From an uncultured Clostridia bacterium (GTDB taxonomy: Bacteria; Bacillota; Clostridia; TANB77; CAG-508): a DNA stretch of 35,768 nt. The position numbers and the translations under genes were made by a program. This document shows positions 16,012-24,400 of this stretch, piece by piece (position 1 is the first letter of the stretch; each line of letters opens with the position of its first letter). The stretch lies in the NCBI GenBank assembly GCA_934168355.1, contig CAKPNI010000014.1, forward strand, positions 1 to 35,768, in the 5' to 3' direction. Under the pieces are notes generated by a model. The model saw only the letters and a program-made list of their open reading frames with translations, ran no database searches and was not told where the DNA came from.

Positions 16012-16077
16012 TTTTTTCTATAAAGTTAGAAATTATACATGAATATTTTGTATACTATTATGACCACTCACAACCTT

Positions 16078-18132
16078 TTAATTTTTCTCTCTAATAATAT
16101 TTTTACTACTAAAATAAGTAACTACAAAATACCCGCCATAAATAATAACAATAAACACAGCAGTCATAATAATAGAATTCAAATCAAAGCTTACTCCACT
16201 TGCCTTAAGTATATAATTACTAAACTTAATTCCAAAAATAGAGTGAATAATTGCAACCAAAAGTGGGAACATGAAAAATATTCCAATTTGTCTAAATAAA
16301 GCTTTGTTTAAATCTTTTTCATCAACTCCTATTTTTCTAAGCATTTCAAATCTAATAAAATTATCACTAGATTCCGAAAGTTCCTTTAATGCAAGTATTG
16401 CAGCACAAGAGATTAAGAAAATAATTCCTAAGTATAATCCAATAAATGTAACAATCGCACCTAGCCCAACACTAGAATCTCTAATATCTGCTTTAGTATT
16501 TATAGTTAAATTCGTATTTTTATAATAATCTCTGTTTATTAAATCATTTACAAATTCCTCTATTTTATCTGTTTCTCCATTATAATCTGCAACTAAAAAT
16601 TCAAATGTTTTTTTACTATTTACAAATGCACTATCTGGCAAAACAATAAATCCATCATTTATCTTATTACCTGCCATTTCATAAAATCCATCTACACATT
16701 TATCATATCTAGGTAAATATTCTTTACCATCTATAACGATTTTTGGATTTGTTTTTAGTGCGTCATTCTCCAAATTTACTGACATTTCATAATTTGCTAC
16801 ATATGCATATTGATTATCATCTAATGATATTTTTTCCAAGTTCAAACTTTTAACTAATTTATTATAATCGCTTAATTTCATTAGTTCTACTTTATGGTCA
16901 TATATTAAAGAAGAAAATTTTGACGAAGCATTTTCATAATAATCTCCCAATACATTTTTTAAATTAACTTCATTATTTGCATATATAGCGTATTCTTCTA
17001 TATTTTTGAAATATTTTTGATAATCAAAGTCTAATTTATCTAATATTTCTTTTATACTCATCTTTGAACCTTCAATTTGTTCATCAGTATAACCATAATC
17101 TTTTAAATCCTCATCTATGTCACATCTTTTGCTTAGTTCTACATCTCTTGGTGCATAGCTTTCAAATGACCTATTTAAAGAATTTTTCATAGATAAAGCA
17201 CTAGATAATACACATATTGTAATAAATAACATTAAACATATAACTGTCATTGAAAATACTGTTGTGTTGATTTTGCTACTTATTTGTCTTACAGTAAAAC
17301 TATTTAAACCTTTGTAATAAAACTTTTTATTACTTTTTACAATTTTTAAAATAAGTCCTGATAATGACCAGAAAATGAAAAATGTAGATATCGAACCAAT
17401 TGCTATTATTGCTAACATCCTTTTGTTCGTACTTAAAACTTCATTTATTCCTTCTGTTACTGCATAATAGCTATATCCAAGTGTACTGGCTGATACCATA
17501 AAAATTATTATACAAAGCCATGGATTTTTCAATTTAACCGCTTCTGACTTTCTGTTTCCATATATCAAATCAATAAGCTTACATTTACTAATATTAAATG
17601 TATTAAAAATCATAACAACCAAATACATAATACCAAAATAAATTAAAGTTTTAATACATGCACTTTCTGAAAATACAAACTTAAATTTAGTCATATCTGC
17701 CTCAAACATATCTGCAACCACAACACTCATAAATTGTGATAAAACTGTTCCTGCAAGTAAACCAACTGTTAGTGATATTATACCAATAAATAAAGTTTCA
17801 AAAAATAAAATAAGTGATATCTTTCTCTTGCTCATTCCAAGAGTCATATAAACTCCAAATTCTTTTTTTCTTCTCTTCATTAAAAATCTGCTAGCATAAA
17901 TAATCAAAAATGCTAAAATAAAAGATACAAATACGCTAACTCCTGATAGAATTGTAGTCATAAGTTCCAAAATTTCTGAAGTTGATTTTGAAACAGTCAT
18001 CATAGCTGTTTGGCTCCCTATCGAGTTAAATACATAAAATATTGCAACACCTAAAATAAGTGTGAAAAAATAGATGGCATAATCTTTCATACTTTTCTTG
18101 ATGTTTTTTAGTGATAGTTTAAAGAGCATCAT
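16078..18132 (-). CDS. BceB-type ABC transporter permease (antimicrobial peptide resistance)
   Basis: A 684-residue membrane protein of the FtsX-like BceB/VraG family. The N-terminus LFKLSLKNIKKSMKDYAIYF is typical. Ten membrane segments are arranged as four, two, then a single helix, a large extracellular domain (about residues 310-545) rich in charged residues, and three final helices. In this family the extracellular domain binds the peptide or its lipid II target, and the transporter signals to the BceS kinase. The start overlaps the ATPase gene by 14 nt. The matching kinase and regulator are encoded 4.5 kb away, on the same strand. Substrate is unknown; bacitracin-like or lantibiotic peptides are usual. 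Confidence 0.9.
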   Translation of the reverse strand: MMLFKLSLKNIKKSMKDYAIYFFTLILGVAIFYVFNSIGSQTAMMTVSKSTSEILELMTTILSGVSVFVSFILAFLIIYASRFLMKRRKKEFGVYMTLGMSKRKISLILFFETLFIGIISLTVGLLAGTVLSQFMSVVVADMFEADMTKFKFVFSESACIKTLIYFGIMYLVVMIFNTFNISKCKLIDLIYGNRKSEAVKLKNPWLCIIIFMVSASTLGYSYYAVTEGINEVLSTNKRMLAIIAIGSISTFFIFWSLSGLILKIVKSNKKFYYKGLNSFTVRQISSKINTTVFSMTVICLMLFITICVLSSALSMKNSLNRSFESYAPRDVELSKRCDIDEDLKDYGYTDEQIEGSKMSIKEILDKLDFDYQKYFKNIEEYAIYANNEVNLKNVLGDYYENASSKFSSLIYDHKVELMKLSDYNKLVKSLNLEKISLDDNQYAYVANYEMSVNLENDALKTNPKIVIDGKEYLPRYDKCVDGFYEMAGNKINDGFIVLPDSAFVNSKKTFEFLVADYNGETDKIEEFVNDLINRDYYKNTNLTINTKADIRDSSVGLGAIVTFIGLYLGIIFLISCAAILALKELSESSDNFIRFEMLRKIGVDEKDLNKALFRQIGIFFMFPLLVAIIHSIFGIKFSNYILKASGVSFDLNSIIMTAVFIVIIYGGYFVVTYFSSKNIIREKN

Positions 18133-18886
18133 TTAGATCCCCACCTAATAATGTTACAACATCTATAATTTTATCAAAAAATTCTTTTCTTGTGTCTAGT
18201 CCTCTATGTATTTCATTAAAAATTTTGCCATCTTTGATAAATATAACGCGTGTTGCATAACTTGCTGTAAATGCATCATGTGTAACCATTAAGATTGTTG
18301 CTTTAATAACTTCATTTAAAAATCCAAATTTTTCGAGTAACATTTTTGATGATTTTGAGTCTAATGCTCCTGTTGGCTCATCTGCTAAAATTAATTTGGG
18401 ATTTGTAATAATTGCTCTTGCACTTGCTACTCTTTGTTTTTGCCCTCCACTCATTTGGTATGGGTATTTGTTTAGTACACTTTCTATATCTAGCTCTTTT
18501 GATACCTTTTTAATTCTTTGGTCAATTTCTTTTGAATTTGTGTTTTGTATAGATAGTGCCAATGCTATATTCTCATATGCTGTTAATGTATCTAATAAAT
18601 TAAAGTCTTGGAATATAAATCCTAGTTCTTCTCTTCTAAATTTATTTAAATCATTTCCTTTTAGTTTTGTTATATCTTCTCCTGCTACATAGATATGACC
18701 TGATGTTACTTTGTCTATTGTAGATATACAATTTAAAAGTGTTGTTTTTCCTGAGCCACTTGCTCCCATTATTGCGACAAATTCTCCCCTCTTTACCTCA
18801 AATGATATATTGTCAATCGCTTTTGTAAGGCTTGATTTGTTGCCGTAATATTTTTCGATTTTTTCAATTTTTAAAATACTTTCCAT
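18119..18886 (-). CDS. BceA-type ABC transporter ATPase
   Basis: A 255-residue ATPase of the MacB/BceA group. Walker A GASGSGKT at 41-48, Q-loop at Gln93, ABC signature MSGGQ at 145-149, Walker B LILADE at 165-170, and the switch His in MVTHD. It pairs with the overlapping permease to remove or shield antimicrobial peptides from the lipid II cycle. AGGAAGG precedes the ATG. An exact Bce-type regulator box and a promoter lie within 90 nt upstream, so it is likely induced by the BceR-like regulator at 24397-25059. Confidence 0.93.
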   Translation of the reverse strand: MESILKIEKIEKYYGNKSSLTKAIDNISFEVKRGEFVAIMGASGSGKTTLLNCISTIDKVTSGHIYVAGEDITKLKGNDLNKFRREELGFIFQDFNLLDTLTAYENIALALSIQNTNSKEIDQRIKKVSKELDIESVLNKYPYQMSGGQKQRVASARAIITNPKLILADEPTGALDSKSSKMLLEKFGFLNEVIKATILMVTHDAFTASYATRVIFIKDGKIFNEIHRGLDTRKEFFDKIIDVVTLLGGDLNDAL

Positions 18887-18910
18887 ATTTTTTCCTTCCT
18901 TTCTTGCCTT

Positions 18911-18939
18911 ATTGTACGATATTTTTGAGTAGTTGTCGT
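18911..18939 (-). promoter_or_regulatory. Promoter of the bceAB-type operon
   Basis: Leftward -35 ACGACA (18934-18939), 17-nt spacer, -10 TACAAT (18911-18916). The poor -35 fits a promoter that needs an activator. Confidence 0.6.
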
Positions 18940-18959
18940 TAGTTTAATATTACGGTATG

Positions 18960-18973
18960 TTACAGTTTTGTAA
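18960..18973. promoter_or_regulatory. BceR-type regulator binding site
   Basis: TTACA-GTTT-TGTAA is an exact inverted repeat of the TNACA-N4-TGTNA type known for BceR-like response regulators. It lies 20 bp upstream of the weak -35, the position expected for an activator. Confidence 0.75.
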
Positions 18974-18989
18974 GGTAGTATATTTCAAA

Positions 18990-19187
18990 CTAAAATTAAG
19001 AGCAAAGGTTTCTAGTTCCCTTGCTCCTCTTTGCTAATACCCTACTTTAATATTGTTTCAATATTAGGTTCGGGTTTTCCTTTTAAACTCGTTTATAGTT
19101 AAACTAAAGGCTCATTTATAACCTAATGTTCAATAGGATATTCGTTTATAAGATTTTCCTCTTAAAGGCTCATATCTAACCTATTAT
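18990..19187 (-). ncRNA. Candidate structured RNA with two tandem similar domains
   Basis: A promoter at 19194-19222 starts leftward transcription near 19187. Two similar units follow. Unit 1 (19132-19185) is closed by AATAGG/CCTATT; unit 2 (19063-19127) is closed by ATTAGGTT/AACCTAAT. In RNA sense both contain AUGAGCCUUUA, then a helix whose sequence differs but whose pairing is kept, with a UA bulge before UAAA, then CGA. After unit 2, a TAATATT/AATATTA hairpin competes with its closing stem. A last hairpin, GAGCAAGGG with CCTTTGCTC (19001-19027, one mismatch), is followed by TTAATTTTAG, a weak terminator; an upstream AGCAAAG can also pair with CTTTGCT. It could be a tandem riboswitch-like leader of the bceAB operon or a free 190-nt RNA. 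It matches no RNA class I know. No gene is seen in 18887-19360 otherwise. Confidence 0.5.
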
Positions 19188-19193
19188 GTACTT

Positions 19194-19222
19194 ATTATAC
19201 TTCATTCTATCTACTTAATCAA
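19194..19222 (-). promoter_or_regulatory. Promoter of the tandem structured RNA
   Basis: Leftward -35 TTGATT (19217-19222), 17-nt spacer, -10 TATAAT (19194-19199). Confidence 0.7.
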
Positions 19223-19272
19223 GATTATTTCATAATTTTTTGATTTGTTACTCCTAAATATATAAATCCATA

Positions 19273-19301
19273 TTGTTTTTTCGGTATTTTCATGATAAAA
19301 T
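19273..19301 (+). promoter_or_regulatory. Promoter of the broken ProRS-like gene
   Basis: -35 TTGTTT (19273-19278), 17-nt spacer, -10 TAAAAT (19296-19301). The short leader (about 50 nt) has no T-box. Confidence 0.5.
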
Positions 19302-19360
19302 ACTGATATGTTGTAAAAATTTTACACTAATTAATTTTATTTAAAGGAGGCTTATTTATT

Positions 19361-20301
19361 ATGAGGTTATCAAAAGCAGCACTTCTAACATCCAAAGAAA
19401 GAGTAAACTCTGACGAAATGCTTTCACAGCAAATCTTTTTTCAAAGCGGATTATTAAAACGCTATGGCACTGGCATTTACGGGAAACACAATTTTATTGT
19501 TCGGGCTCAATCAAACATTGAAACAATTATCCGAAACATTTTAGACAAACATGACTGCATTGAAGTAAGTTTACCCTTATTACAACCCAAATCAATTTGG
19601 GAAGCTTCTGGTAGATGGGAAAACTATTATTCTTCAGGGCAAATGTTTTATTGTGATATGCCTAATGGTTCTTTCTGTATGGCTCCAACCGCAGAGGAAG
19701 CTGTTTTCGAATTTGTACGTGATAATTTAAAATCTTACAAGGATCTCCCTGTAAATATTTATCAAATCGGAAATAAATTCAGAAATGAACTTCGTGCTCG
19801 AGGAGGACTTTTAAGGAGCAAAGAATTTACCATGATGGATGCCTATAGTTTCCATTCATCTGAAGAAGATTTAGCTAATGAGTACTCTATTATGAAAAAA
19901 GCTTATCTAGCAATATTTGATGCTCTCGGTCTTAAGGTTATTCCTGTTAGTGCACTTAATGGAGACATGGGAGGAACATTGTCAGAAGAATTTATGTTTC
20001 TTTCAGATGCTGGTGAAGATACCATTCTTGTAAACGAAGATGAAACAATAGCATTTAATACTGAAATACTTGAAATTGATAATTACAAAGAGTATTTAAA
20101 AAAAATTTATGGTATTAATGATATTTCAACTTTTACAGAAAAACACTGTATCGAACTTGGCCATATTTTTCAATAGGTATTCCTTACATGATGGTTATCG
20201 GAGAAAAAAGCCAAAATGACTCTTATGAACTGGAAAAAAGAATTGATGGCTCAAAAACTTTTTTATCAAAAGCAGACCTTATTAATTTTTTATTCAAGTA
20301 A
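19361..20301 (+). pseudogene. ProRS-like gene with internal deletion and frameshift
   Basis: The frame from ATG 19361 (AAAGGAGG at 10 nt) encodes 271 residues of a bacterial prolyl-tRNA synthetase catalytic core: LLKRYGTGIYG, class II motif 2 region KFRNELRARGGLLRSKEF, and GEDTILVN. It stops at 20176 right after ELGHIFQ. The next 125 nt, in another frame, encode the protein's extreme C-terminus (GIPYMMVIGEKSQND to a stop at 20301). Compared with the intact paralogue at 29838, about 106 codons are missing, including motif 3 (GIGVSR) and most of the anticodon-binding domain. It is therefore inactive as a synthetase. The two paralogues are clearly diverged along their length, so this is not a fresh copy. 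Confidence 0.85.
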
Positions 20302-20332
20302 GCCCTACATTCGTCTAATACGTATGTAAAAA

Positions 20333-20371
20333 AAATACTATGCATATCACTTATTGATATGCATAGTATTT
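20333..20371. terminator. Strong bidirectional terminator
   Basis: A perfect 17-bp stem (20333-20349 with 20355-20371) with an A-run before and a T-rich run after it, between the convergent ProRS-like remnant and the radical SAM operon. Confidence 0.85.
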
Positions 20372-20988
20372 TATCTTGCTTCGTTATCTTCTTTATTTTC
20401 AAAAAAATCTTTATAACTTTTATATTCTCTAATATCTGGTAATGTTAAATCCGTTAGTATAACTTCTCCATTCTGTATTACATATTCTATATCATATTGT
20501 TCGAATGGTATATCATTTAAAAACATAATTACTTTTTTAAAGTTTTTAAAATCATCCTTATCTTTTTTTAGCATTTCCATTTTGCTAATCCAAATTCGAT
20601 CACATATTATAGGGATAATAACTCTATTATCAATAATCTCCATCTTTCTTTTATTAAAATCTGAATATGTTTCAAGTACAATAGAGCTTGTATGATTCAA
20701 TTTGGAAACTGAGCCTATTACCTCTGGCTTTACTGTATAATGAGCAAAAATATCATACATTTTATTATTATTTACAAATTTTTTTATAGCTTCTATATTT
20801 GTACAATTATGTATCGATGGCAAATATACATTTCTATCAAATGTATGTCCCTTAGGCGAAACTCTTACACTTACTCCTTCCTTTAATGGAATTTCTGCAT
20901 TCACTAATTGTTCTAAATTCAATCTTTTTATGGTTGGTAATCTTAGTTTTTCTAAAAGCTGGATTCCTTCCAATTTCGACATTCTCAT
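20371..20988 (-). CDS. Unknown protein, possibly ATP-grasp-like, last gene of radical SAM operon
   Basis: A 205-residue protein with no firm family. The N-terminus SKLEGIQLLEKLRLPTIKR and the later GVSVRVSP resemble the start and the RSS-like region of PEP-synthase/PPDK-type nucleotide-binding domains. The C-terminal EQYDIEYVIQNGEVILTDLT resembles their metal-binding DIE...YILQxRP end. That would suggest a compact ATP-grasp-like ligase or kinase, but key residues are not certain. Its ATG shares a nucleotide with the stop of the upstream radical SAM gene (TAATG), so the two are translated together and probably act in the same pathway. Confidence 0.7.
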   Translation of the reverse strand: MRMSKLEGIQLLEKLRLPTIKRLNLEQLVNAEIPLKEGVSVRVSPKGHTFDRNVYLPSIHNCTNIEAIKKFVNNNKMYDIFAHYTVKPEVIGSVSKLNHTSSIVLETYSDFNKRKMEIIDNRVIIPIICDRIWISKMEMLKKDKDDFKNFKKVIMFLNDIPFEQYDIEYVIQNGEVILTDLTLPDIREYKSYKDFFENKEDNEAR

Positions 20989-21941
20989 TATTTTATTCCA
21001 TCCCCTATATGTGAAATTGCTTCTATAAAAGCTTCTTTTATCTTGTCTTCATTTCTTGTATCTATAGCTATTTCAGTATCTCTTCTAGATAAACAAGGTT
21101 TTAATTTTTTATCTGAAGTAACTCTTATATACATATAGTCTTTACAAGAACTGCATAATTTATTGTCGCATAAACTATGCATTACTGTTAAATACCAATT
21201 TTCCCAGAAAATATATTCTACTGATTCGCAATCAGATGATACAAATCTATCAGAAGTCTTTTTTATTTTTTCGACATATTCTTTAAATTTCTTTTTTTCA
21301 TATGTTATTTTCAATCCATCTACTTTTGACGGCTCCACCAATCGTAATCCTAAATTTCTTTTTTTGCAAAACTCAACAATTTCATTATAATCTTCCTCTT
21401 TGTACATTTCATCAAATATAACGCAATTGACTCTTAGCTTTCCATTAAATTTTTCAACTACCATATTCAGATTCTTTATCACCTTCTCATAATCTTTAAA
21501 TTCACTTAAATATACAAATTTTTCTTTATTTAAAGTATTTAAGCTTAATGTTAAAGCATTCACATTATATTTGTTTAACATATCTATATTCTTTGAATTC
21601 AAACATGATATATTAGTTGTTAAATCAACATATGGGATTTTTATTTCTCTAATATATTTTAATAGTTCATCCATATGCGGGTAAAGTAACGGTTCTCCCC
21701 CTGTTAATTTTATATTAGTAATTCCAAATTCTTTTGATACCAATAATATCTTTTTTATTTCATCTAAATCTAATATTCGTTTATTCTTATCAATTTCTCC
21801 TTCTGCAAAGCAGTACTTACATTTATAATTACACTCAGTTGTTAACACAATTCTAAGTGTACCTGATGGTAGATTCTTTTTCGGAAAAAATTTACCATCT
21901 TTTATTATGCCATTTGTTAATACTGTGTTATCTGTTTTCAT
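20988..21941 (-). CDS. Radical SAM protein, MoaA-like, with C-terminal cysteine cluster
   Basis: A 317-residue radical SAM enzyme. CNYKCKYC gives the [4Fe-4S] site (Cys37, Cys41, Cys44), with TGGEPLLYP as the GGE motif. The C-terminal Cys258, Cys263, Cys266 and Cys283 (LCSSCKDYMYIRVTSD then KLKPCL) follow the second-cluster layout of MoaA, which is CxxCx13C, but with three more residues in the spacer. The conserved Gly-Gly tail of MoaA is replaced by HIGDGIK. No other molybdopterin gene is nearby. I therefore infer a MoaA-related enzyme with a different substrate, not true GTP 3',8-cyclase. It overlaps both neighbours by one nucleotide (TAATG), with GGAGG upstream. Confidence 0.85.
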   Translation of the reverse strand: MKTDNTVLTNGIIKDGKFFPKKNLPSGTLRIVLTTECNYKCKYCFAEGEIDKNKRILDLDEIKKILLVSKEFGITNIKLTGGEPLLYPHMDELLKYIREIKIPYVDLTTNISCLNSKNIDMLNKYNVNALTLSLNTLNKEKFVYLSEFKDYEKVIKNLNMVVEKFNGKLRVNCVIFDEMYKEEDYNEIVEFCKKRNLGLRLVEPSKVDGLKITYEKKKFKEYVEKIKKTSDRFVSSDCESVEYIFWENWYLTVMHSLCDNKLCSSCKDYMYIRVTSDKKLKPCLSRRDTEIAIDTRNEDKIKEAFIEAISHIGDGIK

Positions 21942-22840
21942 TATTTTGCCCTCCTTTGCAAATAGTGTAGTATATGTGTTGGATGGTCAAAAATATCATT
22001 TTGAAACAGTTCTTCTAAAGGCGTATTTAAAATATTTCCAACATTAATAGAATCTTCTTCGTAAAATCCCTGAGAAATAACATCTCCCATCGGTGTTAAA
22101 AGTACACATGAATGCAAATATTCATTATAGTCATATAATCTTATATTTCTTTTATCATTTTCTTTACTTTTTAATATAATTTCTTTAATCCTTTCAACTT
22201 CTTCTTCTGGTATAATTTCCTCTATATGGTTTCTTCCTCGTCCTTGTGGCGTAAAAATTATAAACAAATGTGAAAACAAATCTAAATTTTTAGATAGTTC
22301 AATTAAATCTTTCACATATTCCTTATTGGAATTAAATATAAAGCTATTTAATCGTACTTTACATCCTGCTTCTTTTAATTTAGTTATATTATCAATTGTT
22401 TTGGTATATACTTTTGCATTTCTCTGAAAATTATGTATTTTTTCTGGTCCATCTATACTTACTTGGACTAAATCAGCCAATTTAAGCCATTCGATATTTT
22501 CGTCATTTAACAATACCGTATTAGTTGTTACGATTGTATTTATATTGTTATTTTTTGAACATTCTATCAACTCTTTCAAATCTTTTCTTTCTAAAGGCTC
22601 TCCTCCAGTAAAGTCAAGTCTATTTACTCCTAATTTTCCTAGTTGGTTAATTATTTCTTTTGCTTTTTCCGTTGATAATCCATATTCTCCATTATTGTTT
22701 GAATTCGATATACAGTATTTACAATTCAAATTACATTTTGTAGTTATTTGCCAGCAAACAGATAATGGTGATTTTAATCTTATATTGTACATATCTTTTT
22801 CAGTATCATACTCTATATAAGCATCTGTTCTTTTTATCAT
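21941..22840 (-). CDS. Radical SAM protein with degenerate SPASM-like tail
   Basis: A 299-residue radical SAM enzyme. Its cluster motif is CNLNCKYC (Cys36, Cys40, Cys43), with DFTGGEPLERKD and the VSIDGPEKIHNFQR segment typical of PqqE/anSME-type peptide- or cofactor-modifying enzymes. The C-terminal LLTPMGDVISQGFYEEDSIN and VGNILNTPLEELF have the outline of a SPASM/twitch domain, but the usual cysteines are nearly all missing, so an auxiliary cluster is unlikely. ATG 22840 (GGGAGG at 8 nt) was chosen over an in-frame start 7 codons upstream; it then begins 1 nt after the NUDIX stop. Substrate unknown. Confidence 0.87.
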   Translation of the reverse strand: MIKRTDAYIEYDTEKDMYNIRLKSPLSVCWQITTKCNLNCKYCISNSNNNGEYGLSTEKAKEIINQLGKLGVNRLDFTGGEPLERKDLKELIECSKNNNINTIVTTNTVLLNDENIEWLKLADLVQVSIDGPEKIHNFQRNAKVYTKTIDNITKLKEAGCKVRLNSFIFNSNKEYVKDLIELSKNLDLFSHLFIIFTPQGRGRNHIEEIIPEEEVERIKEIILKSKENDKRNIRLYDYNEYLHSCVLLTPMGDVISQGFYEEDSINVGNILNTPLEELFQNDIFDHPTHILHYLQRRAK

Positions 22841-22841
22841 A

Positions 22842-23282
22842 TTAATTTTCCTCCCAACCATATTCTATATATAACATTTTTGGTTCATTAAAAACTGCTT
22901 TCATGAATGGTATTATATTATCAGGTATCTTATTTAAGTCAAACCACTTTATTTCATCAGACCTGTCTTTCTCCATTAATTTTGCTTCTCCTTGCCACTC
23001 TTTACATTCAAATATAAGGTCCATATAAGCATTGTCCTTTACCTTTCTATTAAGTATATGTATTAAATTTAAATCTTTTTCTTTTATTTCTATTCCTATT
23101 TCTTCTTTAGCTTCCCTTATCATTGCTTTGGAAATTGGTTCACCTTTTTCAACATGTCCTCCTGGGAAACAATAATTTCCATCTTCATATCCCGTGTTAA
23201 ATCTTCTTAATAAAAGTACTTTTTGACCTTTTTTTAACATAAGTAATACTGTTACTGGTATAGTATTTCTTTTTTCCAACAT
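22842..23282 (-). CDS. NUDIX hydrolase (MutT-like), first gene of the radical SAM operon
   Basis: A 146-residue NUDIX hydrolase with a full box at residues 42-64 (G-x5-E-x7-REAKEEIGI) and an ISKAMIREAKEE helix, preceded by NYCFPGGHVEKGE. Such enzymes cleave nucleoside diphosphates linked to another group, such as oxidised dNTPs, ADP-ribose or activated sugars. ATG 23282 follows AAAGGAGG at 8 nt; the frame further upstream crosses the promoter. As operon leader it may make or remove a nucleotide intermediate for the radical SAM enzymes (inferred). Confidence 0.88.
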   Translation of the reverse strand: MLEKRNTIPVTVLLMLKKGQKVLLLRRFNTGYEDGNYCFPGGHVEKGEPISKAMIREAKEEIGIEIKEKDLNLIHILNRKVKDNAYMDLIFECKEWQGEAKLMEKDRSDEIKWFDLNKIPDNIIPFMKAVFNEPKMLYIEYGWEEN

Positions 23283-23304
23283 TTTCGTACCTCCTTTGGG
23301 AAAA

Positions 23305-23333
23305 ATTATATCATTGTTTTCAATATTTAACAA
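23305..23333 (-). promoter_or_regulatory. Promoter of the NUDIX/radical SAM operon
   Basis: Leftward -35 TTGTTA (23328-23333), 17-nt spacer, -10 TATAAT (23305-23310), with a very short leader of about 15 nt. Confidence 0.65.
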
Positions 23334-23380
23334 GATAAAACTAGAAAATTAATCATTAAATAATACCCCCATTTTTTTAG

Positions 23381-24400
23381 TCATATTCTCATTTTATAAA
23401 AATCATTCTTTCCAAAAGTAATTACAACTCTTGTAAAGCTTCCCACTTCTGACTCAATCTCAATTCTATGTCCCAATTTTACACAAAGCTTCTTTGCAAT
23501 ATAAAGCCCCATTCCAGTAGACTTAGACTTTTCTCTTCCATTTTCACCAGTAAAGCACTTATCAAAAACCTGTCCTAAATCATTTTTAGGTATTCCAATG
23601 CCATTATCTTCAATAAAAAGCTTCACCGAATTTGTGTTCTCGTAAGTTTTAATTTTGATATAAGAATTTATATTGTTTCTTTTATACTTAATAGAATTAT
23701 TTATAATCTGATTTAATATAAATTCCAACCACTTACTATCTGTCAAAACCTTTTCATCACGTACATCTACAATTAAATCCACATTGTTTTCAAGTAAATC
23801 GTCCTTATTTTTCAAAGCAACATTTTTAATAATATCATTTAAACTAGTTTCTTTTATTATATAATCTTTTTCTGCATTTTCGCTTCTTACATAATACAAA
23901 ATTTGGTCTATATAATTATCTAGTTTTCTAATCTGTTTTACATATTTACTATCTAATGAATTTTTATGATTATGATTTAGCAGAACAAGACTCGAAATTG
24001 GTATTTTAACTTCGTGTATCCACATTTCTACATATTCTTTAAAATCTGCTATACTTAAACTATATTCTTTTACATTTTCTATCATAGATTTGTTTATCTC
24101 ATAAAGTGTTTGATAAAATATTTTTCCCTCATAAAAGTCAGGCTTATTTATCATTTCTAGTACTAAATATTTTTTATCTAAGCCTTCTACTGTTTGTACA
24201 AGATTATTATAAAACTTTTGTTTTCTTAAATAATCAATTGTAATAATAGCTATATACATAACCCCAAATACAAAACTTATTGCAATTATTAATGGTTTGC
24301 CTACTTTAAAAGCTTTTAAGAATAATATTGTAACTATATAGCCCAAAATAAAAATTATTGTATGTGGCAATTTATCGAACAAATATTCATTTAATTTCAT
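23381..24400 (-). CDS. BceS-type sensor histidine kinase
   Basis: A 339-residue intramembrane-sensing kinase: two membrane helices (about 13-31 and 36-56) with almost no extracellular loop, then the DHp motif WIHEVKIPIS with phospho-acceptor His129, and a HATPase domain with NQIINNSIKY, DNGIGI and STGMGLYIAKKL. Such kinases do not sense ligands themselves but are controlled by a BceAB-type transporter. The start overlaps the regulator gene by 4 nt (ATGA). Partner transporter is most likely the one at 16078-18886. Confidence 0.9.
   Translation of the reverse strand: MKLNEYLFDKLPHTIIFILGYIVTILFLKAFKVGKPLIIAISFVFGVMYIAIITIDYLRKQKFYNNLVQTVEGLDKKYLVLEMINKPDFYEGKIFYQTLYEINKSMIENVKEYSLSIADFKEYVEMWIHEVKIPISSLVLLNHNHKNSLDSKYVKQIRKLDNYIDQILYYVRSENAEKDYIIKETSLNDIIKNVALKNKDDLLENNVDLIVDVRDEKVLTDSKWLEFILNQIINNSIKYKRNNINSYIKIKTYENTNSVKLFIEDNGIGIPKNDLGQVFDKCFTGENGREKSKSTGMGLYIAKKLCVKLGHRIEIESEVGSFTRVVITFGKNDFYKMRI

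Noticed and set aside
16021..16077. Terminator after the BceB gene
   Set aside because: The complementary stretches are short and poorly paired, with no clear T-run; not convincing.
19040..19190. CRISPR array
   Set aside because: Only two imperfect repeat units with unequal spacing; no regular spacers and no cas genes.
18960..19360. T-box leader for the ProRS-like gene
   Set aside because: No T-box sequence (TGGNACC-type) is present; the repeated structure is on the opposite strand and the ProRS-like promoter lies downstream of it.
20988..21941. True MoaA (GTP 3',8-cyclase)
   Set aside because: The C-terminal cluster spacing is altered, the Gly-Gly tail is missing and there are no other molybdopterin genes.
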